Under the pieces are notes generated by a model, which was given only the letters and a program-made list of their open reading frames with translations, was not told the origin of the DNA and ran no database searches. This document shows, piece after piece, positions 57,594 to 64,000 of a stretch of 64,000 nucleotides of DNA (position 1 is its first letter; each line of letters begins with the position of its first letter). A program made the translations under genes and the position numbers. The DNA comes from Actinostola sp. cb2023 (Eukaryota > Cnidaria > Anthozoa > Actiniaria > Actinostolidae), in contig JAUJYZ010001076.1 of the NCBI GenBank assembly GCA_033675265.1, forward strand, positions 310,001 through 374,000. Direction: 5' to 3'.

Positions 57594-58501
57594 TACAGAC
57601 GGACAGACGGACAGACGGGCAGACGGACAGACGGACAGACGGGCAGACGGACAGACGGACAGACGGACAGACGGACAGACGGACAGACGGACAGACGGAC
57701 AGACGGACAGACGGACAGACGGACAGACGGACAGACGGACAGACGGACAGACGGACAGACGGACAGACGGACAGACGGACAGACGGACAGACGGACAGAC
57801 GGACAGACGGACAGACGGACAGACGGACAGACGGACAGACGGACAGACGGACAGACGGACAGACGGACAGACGGACAGACGGACAGACGGACAGACGGAC
57901 AGACGGACAGACGGACAGACGGACAGACGGACAGACGGACAGACGGACAGACGGACAGACGGACAGACGGACAGACGGACAGACGGACAGACGGACAGAC
58001 GGACAGACGGACAGACGGACAGACGGACAGACGGACAGACGGACAGACGGACAGACGGACAGACGGACAGACGGACAGACGGACAGACGGACAGACGGAC
58101 AGACGGACAGACGGACAGACGGACAGACGGACAGACGGACAGACGGACAGACGGACAGACGGACAGACGGACAGACGGACAGACGGACAGACGGACAGAC
58201 GGACAGACGGACAGACGGACAGACGGACAGACGGACAGACGGACAGACGGACAGACGGACAGACGGACAGACGGACAGACGGACAGACGGACAGACGGAC
58301 AGACGGACAGACGGACAGACGGACAGACGGACAGACGGACAGACGGACAGACGGACAGACGGACAGACGGACAGACGGACAGACGGACAGACGGACAGAC
58401 GGACAGACGGACAGACGGACAGACGGACAGACGGACAGACGGACAGACGGACAGACGGACAGACGGACAGACGGACAGACGGACAGACGGACAGACGGAC
58501 A
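57594..58501. repeat. (ACAGACGG)n satellite, about 113 units
   Basis: Eight-base unit ACAGACGG repeated for about 908 bp. The only visible variants are two GGGC units near 57617 and 57641. Three units make 24 bases, so every frame on both strands is open (RRTDGQTD and SVCPSVRL proteins), and these are artefacts. It begins right after a poly-T that follows the Penelope-like 3' end. Confidence 0.98.
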
Positions 58502-58966
58502 AAGAGAGCCACCTTACAACATTACAATAGCGTGGGAAGCAAGTTTTATGCGAAAGTTTTACTCTAATAACAGGTACACTGCAAACGGCAAACTTAGTGA
58601 GGTAGTTAAAAAACATGGTAATTTTTTGTTGGATAAGGTATACTCTCTGGAAATAATAGAATAAGTTAGAATTATTCGATCTTTGAATTATATTCGCGTA
58701 TCGGTTCGATCGTATCGCGCGCAAAAACAAATATAAAATGAGACACGTGACATTTATTGTAGTGTTAATCTCTTTTTAGCTAGAGAACATTAATGGCATG
58801 GACTGTACTAGTAAGTATATGCCAGAAGGCGAACTAAAATCGGGTCTCAAGTAAAAGCGCCCAATAAAATGGTACCAGTTTTTAGAATAGTGCTGATAAG
58901 ACGAGTATTGAGATCAAAAAGTTGTGGCGATGCAGAACACGTAATGGCTCCCAAAGGCGATTAATA
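58502..58966. other. No gene recognised
   Basis: A short open stretch (58568-58664, ANGKLSEVVKKHGNFLLDKV) ends at TAA but matches nothing I recognise. The rest is non-coding. Confidence 0.35.
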
Positions 58967-59834
58967 AAGGCCCATTTACACTACCAATTTTTTTTGGTAC
59001 GGCTCGGGTAAAATTGGTACGTACTTCGCAAAATGGTTCGGCTCGGATAGATTATGAAGTGTAAACAGCTTTTCAGTACCAAATTTATACGTGCCGAACT
59101 TACAATTTTACCCGTACCAGGTCCACCTGAATAGGTAGCCCATGCACGGGTAAACTTGATTCTAGTACCACAAAAAGATGCTCGGCTCGTCAATAATATG
59201 TAGTGTAAACAGTTTCGAACCCGAACTGATTTTTTTTTGCGAGAGCCTTGATACTTTGGGTCAGCGCCACACACAATGACATGCGTACAAGTTTCAAAGA
59301 TGGCGGCGAAGACGGGCCGATCTTGTAGTTCTCCGAAGAAATTGAGAAGTGTTCCTTGGAAAGAAAAGGAAGTATTTATGTTATTGGATGTTATGAAGGA
59401 AGGCACTATCCTGTTCAATTTAAATGCAGCGAAAACTCCATGGCAAATCATAGCAAATCTGCACCTTCTCCGTTGCGTTTAAGACTAAAAGAATGCATGT
59501 GGAGGATCCGGATAAAGAGTTGGCGTTCTCATTTCTATGAAAAGCGATACGTTGTTTCTTTTTATAAAGAAGTATAATAACACCGACAGCACCTCGAAAA
59601 CCCTTTCAGACATTTCAGACGCCATTTTGAATGACTCAAGGCGCATGCGTATTTTATAACAAGCAATTGCGCTGGCTCAAAACCAGAGTTTCGACCCGTA
59701 CCAATCACCTAAAAAACTGGTTTGGTACCATTACGAGAGTGCTAATGTAAACGAAGCGTCGGTGCTCGATTTTGGGTACGCGTACCAATTTTACCCGAGC
59801 CGTACCAAAAATAATTGGTGTGTAAATGGGCCTT
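58967..59834. mobile_element. 868-bp TIR element (AAGGCCCATTTACACTACCA ends)
   Basis: AAGGCCCATTTACACTACCA, then GGTACGGCTCGGGTAAAATT, is mirrored at 59778-59834. A second, inner mirrored CGGCTCGG..CCGTACC layer is also present. No exact target duplication could be set. The interior carries a possible DNA-binding frame (59276-59482). Confidence 0.8.
59276..59482 (+). pseudogene. Possible Myb/SANT-like DNA-binding remnant
   Basis: The 68-residue frame contains VPWKEKEVFMLLDVMKEG and a helix-rich continuation, resembling the Myb/SANT-like protein encoded by PIF/Harbinger transposons. It is short, and a possible continuation (KSWRSHFYEKRYVVSFYKE) lies in another frame. The identification is tentative. 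Confidence 0.3.
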
Positions 59835-59934
59835 GACCAAAACTGTAAATATATATCATTTTGATTGGCCCTAGACTTGATGCGCAAGCATTGTCTAGTA
59901 TTAAACGTAAACATAAACGTAAGGTGAAAGGAAA

Positions 59935-60475
59935 AATGATAAACCCCAAAAAAGTCCAATATGGCTAAAACTCAAACCAAGATTAGAAGTCAAATTTTCT
60001 CCTCGGAACAAAACGTGCTGCACCAAAAAAGTCTTCCAAAAAATGTGAACCCCTAAATTAAAACAGTCCAAATGTGCAAATTTCTTGAATTACTCAACTC
60101 TTCGATTCGATCATAAGTGGACGGTTTGTCACAGACATACCTCGATATTTGTCTTCTCCTATCCTTCCTCGGATTAATCTCCACGGACGCACATTATTCT
60201 TTCGTAGTGTAAACTAGTTTCGCCTGTCCGGCCTTTTCACTTTAAGAATAAATTTCAAGTGCAAATTTCAAACCCCTAAAATGGCTTTGCACTGTCCTCG
60301 TCACTCCCCCATCGGGCAACAGGTCGCACTCATTGTATAGTACGCCTACTCGACTCGAAAACCTCTTACTCGTTAATGAACACCCTAAAGGCTAGCTCCC
60401 GAAGACACGTTAAACAATTTTTTTTTAGTAAAATCCGAAACTGAAAACCATTGTGCGAACATTATATAACGGAGA
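59935..60475. other. Repeat fragment with AACCCCAAAAAAGTCC phrases
   Basis: AAACCCCAAAAAAGTCCAAT at 59941 and GCACCAAAAAAGTCTTCCAA match the interior of the 8293-8606 element. CAACAGGTCGCACTCATT at 60318 resembles the ends of 32376-32924. No gene. Confidence 0.5.
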
Positions 60476-60478
60476 TTT

Positions 60479-60974
60479 CAATGAGGGTTTATCATGTAAT
60501 TTCTAACCTCATAGGATAAAAAAAATGATTACTATACAGCTGGAAAGAGCTCGTTGAAATTAGTAAAAATTCCATATCACTCTATTTTAAACACTCTTTC
60601 AATTATCATCTATATTTATATTTATCTAGATTGTCTCGAATATATTGTAAACGAGTCCCTGGCTCATTATATACTTCGAGTTGAAATAAACCTACCTATA
60701 CCTATGTGAAGTTTGGAGAAGATATGAATTTTCAAAATCGAAAATTTGTATGAAAACCTTTGTTGGAGGCAAGAGTTGCTTCCAAGCGTAAATTTCCAAA
60801 GGTTTTCATGATAAAATTTCGATTTTTGAAAATTCATATCTTCGCAATTTACATTTGTGAAGCGATCTTTTCCAAACTTCACATTTTTACCGGTAATTTC
60901 AACGAGCTCTTTCCAGCTATGATAATCATTTTTTGTCCTATGAGTTTTGAAATTTCATGATAAACGCTCATTGT
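60479..60974. repeat. 496-bp foldback with two layers of palindrome
   Basis: AATGAGGGTTTATCATGTAA, then GCTGGAAAGAGCTCGTTGAA, pairs with 60890-60974. A second inner palindrome (AGATATGAATTTTCAAAATC...) spans about 60718-60845. Confidence 0.85.
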
Positions 60975-61232
60975 GAAGTGCGCATATGAACTACTTTATA
61001 GCCCTGAAGTGTCAGTCAAGAGAACCCTTACTGAGCTATATCCTGGATGATTTATGTTCCTATTGTCTTATTGCCAACATGCGGAGGAGGGTGGTCACTT
61101 GTCACTTGCTAATTTCAACCAATCATAGCTCTTCAATTTCGTCTCCCCGATCCCCCTCGATCCCGCAATAGTTTCGGAGATACAGAGATTTTAAAATACT
61201 CCCGTTTCGAGTTTGTTTAGACACCGCTGTAC

Positions 61233-61407
61233 TCCTTGACAAAAGACGCGTTTGCTCAGGCTTAGCCTCAATCCAGAGAATAACACGTGCAATTAATAAT
61301 GGTTTCTATTGTTGAACGTCAACACTTTTTCGCGTTCTCGTTGGTATTTGTGAATAATTTACACTGAATTGAGGCTAAACCTGAGCAAATGCGTCTTTTG
61401 TCAAGGA
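61233..61407. repeat. MITE, copy 2 of the 7591-7808 family
   Basis: CCTTGACAAAAGACGCGTTT, GCTCAGGCTTAGCCTCAAT pairs with its complement at 61367-61407. The interior shares TTTCTATTGTT and GCGTTCTCGTTGGTATTTGT with copy 1. Confidence 0.8.
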
Positions 61408-62387
61408 CAGCGGTTATTGGGGATTTTACGGGTAACCACTTCATGTAGGCACAACCGTTCGCTTTTGCAAACGAAGCAGTTTGCTGAAGATCAAAACTTA
61501 GACACTTTACCTTTTTTTTGCTGTCTTTTATCCATTCATCTCGATATTTTATCATTCTGAAGACTAAAGTTACTATTTACTCTATATTGCATAGGGACCA
61601 TTGCGTGATTGTGCCTACACGGAGTAGTTCCCATTTTACGGGTCAGTAACAAAATGGCGCCACGTTCAGATCGGTAAAGGCTTGTTTCCATAACCCAAAC
61701 CGCCCTTGGCCGACCAAACAATAGAACGAATCTATTGTGTTACTGCATCGTTCTATTGTTTTATATTAATGAGGTCCTTTTGAGGTATCCCATTAAGCCT
61801 CCACCGTTCAGATCGTCTCGACAAACTTCAGTGATATATTGCTTTTCAGTATTCTAGAAAAATCGATGTAGTACACTATGTCTGGCAGGTATGAAGGAGT
61901 AATTATGAAGCACATTGATGTGTCCAACTATCATCTTTGATATTTAAAAATCCTCGAAGCGATTCCAATGTGTAGTTTCCTTCGCATCCGTTCATAGAGG
62001 TCACGCAGTCACGCAACGCTCCGCCCGCGGATCAAAGCCTCAAAAGCAAAAGCCTGAAAAGCGGTGTTCAACATCTAAAAATGTCTTGTTTCAGTCTGAG
62101 TTTAAACCAATTAAACCAAAATACATCTGAGTTCACTTATTGTTCTTCGAGAGCGTTCATAGTCACTATAATTGAGCTTGGAGTACCTCCGTGAGCTCCT
62201 GTCTTCACGACGGTTTGACACTGCAACTGAATAATTATGTAATTTTTATATTTTACCCATGATTCTCCGCGGGGTAGTGACCAACCTCCTCTGACCAACA
62301 TGAATACATCAGTCCATTTTACCAATAACACCGATTCTAAGGCCAAGGGCAAACGTTGAATTAACCATGAACTTATAAATTAATTCA

Positions 62388-62526
62388 GTCGAACCTATTA
62401 ATTTTGAAATAGGCTCATGGTTAGAATGTCGTTTTGTGTTGAAAAGGAGTTTGTGCGTTGTGGCAAAGTCGCTCCAGAGTCGTCATTTCCGACTTGGCTT
62501 GAACCTATTTCAAAATCAGGTTCGAC
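62388..62526. repeat. Foldback, GTCGAACCTATTAATTTTGA ends
   Basis: GTCGAACCTATTAATTTTGA pairs with TCAAAATCAGGTTCGAC at its right end. Confidence 0.65.
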
Positions 62527-62672
62527 CAATTAAGAGAATTGGAATGACGCTGCTAGCTGAACGGCAGCAAATACATCATTAAGAAAAACATTAGCTGAAG
62601 CTTAGAGGTCTCATAATTGTCTTTTAAGACAATTAAAAGAACGTCTCTTCTCAGAACCGCCTATTAGAGCGC

Positions 62673-62814
62673 ATTTCGTATGACTGTGAAAAACCACGGC
62701 GCACGGCAGGGTCACGGCGCGTGCATCCGTGCACGGATTCATTCGAAATCCTAAATCATCCACGGTCATGGCACGGAACGTCCGTGCGGTAAGTTTTTCA
62801 CAGTCATACGAAAT
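62673..62814. repeat. 142-bp MITE with ATTTCGTATGACTGTGAAAA ends
   Basis: ATTTCGTATGACTGTGAAAA and complement TTTTTCACAGTCATACGAAAT enclose CACGG-rich sequence. Ends and interior resemble 23610-23814. Confidence 0.85.
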
Positions 62815-62849
62815 CTGCATGCTCTGGAGCTAGATAGGTCACGCCTGCC

Positions 62850-63035
62850 GTTCATTCATCGACTAGTTATTCGTCCAGTCGTTCGTCCAGTCGTACGCGT
62901 CCATTCGTACGTCCATTTGTTCGTCCATTCATTCGTTCGTTCGTTCATTCTTTCACTCGTTTGTGCGTCCATTCGGACGTTCGTCCATTCGTCCATTCGT
63001 TCTGATTCGTTCATTTATTCGTTCGTTCATTCTTA
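62850..63035. repeat. Imperfect TTCG/TCCA tetranucleotide repeat
   Basis: CATTCGTTCGTCCATTCGTC-type words run for about 185 bp. Confidence 0.85.
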
Positions 63036-63429
63036 GATTTCATATTTTTAGATATAGAATATATTTTTAGATTTATCAGTATTTTTAGTTATATCAGGCG
63101 CATTTGATCATATCCATATTCGAATTTCTGCCGTATAGCTATTTCAAAAAACGAACGTTGAAAACTGAATACTGCATACTGAATAGTGCATTCGAAGACC
63201 AAAGGGCATTGTGGGCCTCGTTATTTTAAAGTAAAAAGTAAATATACAGCGATTTGTTCGCCATATGGAGCTAGTATATTGTTTCTGAAGGAATACACAA
63301 CAAATCAAATCAAATATAATTATTTATAGTACTTTAGACAATATTACACGAGTAATATTATTATTCAGTATCAACGTTTTTTTAAATAGCTGTAGATAAT
63401 ATTTCATTATTATTAAAATTATTATTCAT

Positions 63430-63660
63430 TTGTTCGTTTCTTTCTTCATCCATCCATCCATCCATCAATGTGTACTTTGTACAAAGCCACTAACGCCCGA
63501 AACGTCAGTAAATGTTGCTCTTTTTCTACACGAGATTAAAGCCGTCATTTGCACACTTATTGATTGTCATACATGGACGCAGTCTATAGTAGTTAAGGAA
63601 GCAAAAATTGGAGATAACCGAGTAAATTTCACAGGAAAAGAGACATTGTTAATTTCTTAG
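63430..63660 (+). other. Open frame with possible retroelement 3' sequence
   Basis: The frame contains CCCGAAACGTCAGTAAATGT, a phrase type common downstream of Penelope-like and LINE coding regions, just after a (CATC)n stretch. No protein domain is recognisable. I treat it as non-coding repeat sequence. Confidence 0.25.
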
Positions 63661-63863
63661 CTAGTTGGAGATCTTCGTGATAACCGAGTACGAGATAGAG
63701 AGATTGAGTGTATTCTATATGTCACGATGTACACATTATGCTAAAAAAATCGAGCATTATGCTTTTTTAGTGTCACCTCAAAAAAATAACTATTATCATG
63801 CTCAAAATTATGCTCAATTGTAGGGAAATATTATGCTCGAAATTATGCCGGCATAATGTAGCT

Positions 63864-63986
63864 AAGGCCTAGTTACGCCGTACTTTCCAAGAGCCGTTCT
63901 TAATTACTTCATAAGAAGCCACCTCATTATCTATTGTTTGAAATGAGAACGGCTCATGATTAGCACGACGTCTGAACTAGGCCTAA
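63864..63986. repeat. MITE with AAGGCCTAGTTA ends
   Basis: AAGGCCTAGTTACGCCGT and AAGAGCCGTTCTTAA on the left pair with GAACGGCTCATGATTAGCAC and AACTAGGCCTAA on the right, giving an element of about 123 bp. Confidence 0.7.
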
Positions 63987-64000
63987 GCTTAAGAGCTCGC

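Noticed and set aside
57375..58730. 300-430 residue frames of RRTDGQTD or SVCPSVRL repeats
   Set aside because: The 8-bp satellite gives open frames in every phase on both strands, with no start context or domain.
62611..62820. Frame on the - strand with start at 62820
   Set aside because: It runs across a MITE and its inverted ends, with no recognisable domain.

Overview
This window is animal nuclear DNA. Three observations show it: spliced genes with GT-AG introns, metazoan protein families (UBE2J1, a Golgi carbohydrate sulfotransferase, a globin exon with the two ancestral globin introns, a TTC28-like TPR-CHAT protein), and a dense load of eukaryotic transposon remnants (Ty3/Gypsy, Penelope-like, tyrosine-recombinase DNA element, tRNA-derived SINE, many TIR/foldback elements). 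A marine invertebrate, perhaps a cnidarian or sponge, fits the TPR-CHAT gene and the repeat types, but the species is an inference and cannot be fixed from the sequence alone.

Layout. 1-11.8 kb has no host gene. It holds foldback elements, a possible 4 kb TIR element made largely of AT-rich tandem arrays (2953-6946), and an 18-bp minisatellite (8237-9690) split by a TA-target miniature element. 11.86-15.3 kb is an essentially intronless TPR-CHAT gene with one reading-frame break before the protease domain. A second array of the same 18-bp minisatellite lies on its other side (16.1-17.1 kb). 18.5-22.5 kb is a decayed Gypsy gag-protease interrupted by an exactly 3,000-bp element. That element has 16-bp inverted ends, a perfect 6-bp target duplication and an intact two-exon tyrosine recombinase gene of the Crypton/DUF3504 type. 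24.8-31.6 kb is a complete eight-exon UBE2J1 gene on the + strand whose introns carry several miniature transposons.

31.6-39.4 kb is repeat territory: Mutator-like MITEs with 9-bp duplications, long palindromes and a 1.4 kb element with subterminal repeats. 39.4-40.5 kb (-) is a carbohydrate 6-O-sulfotransferase-like gene with one single-base frame break near its 3' end. 40.5-55.7 kb again lacks recognisable host genes and includes a 995-bp element with an 8-bp duplication, a 3.5 kb foldback with arms of about 850 bp, a 72-bp tandem array, a CT microsatellite and a TTAA-flanked element. 55.8-56.0 kb (-) is the central exon of a globin. 56.6-57.4 kb is the 3' end of a Penelope-like element carrying a nested SINE and MITE, followed by about 113 nearly perfect copies of an 8-bp repeat (57.6-58.5 kb). 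The last 5.5 kb is mostly MITEs and foldbacks.

The host genes do not form a pathway: UBE2J1 (ER-associated degradation), a sulfotransferase (Golgi glycan sulfation), a globin and a TPR-CHAT protein are unrelated neighbours. The most unusual content is the tyrosine-recombinase element with TIRs and a target duplication, the TPR-CHAT gene framed by identical minisatellites, and families of palindromes built around a recurring CACAGG-NAN-CCCA motif.
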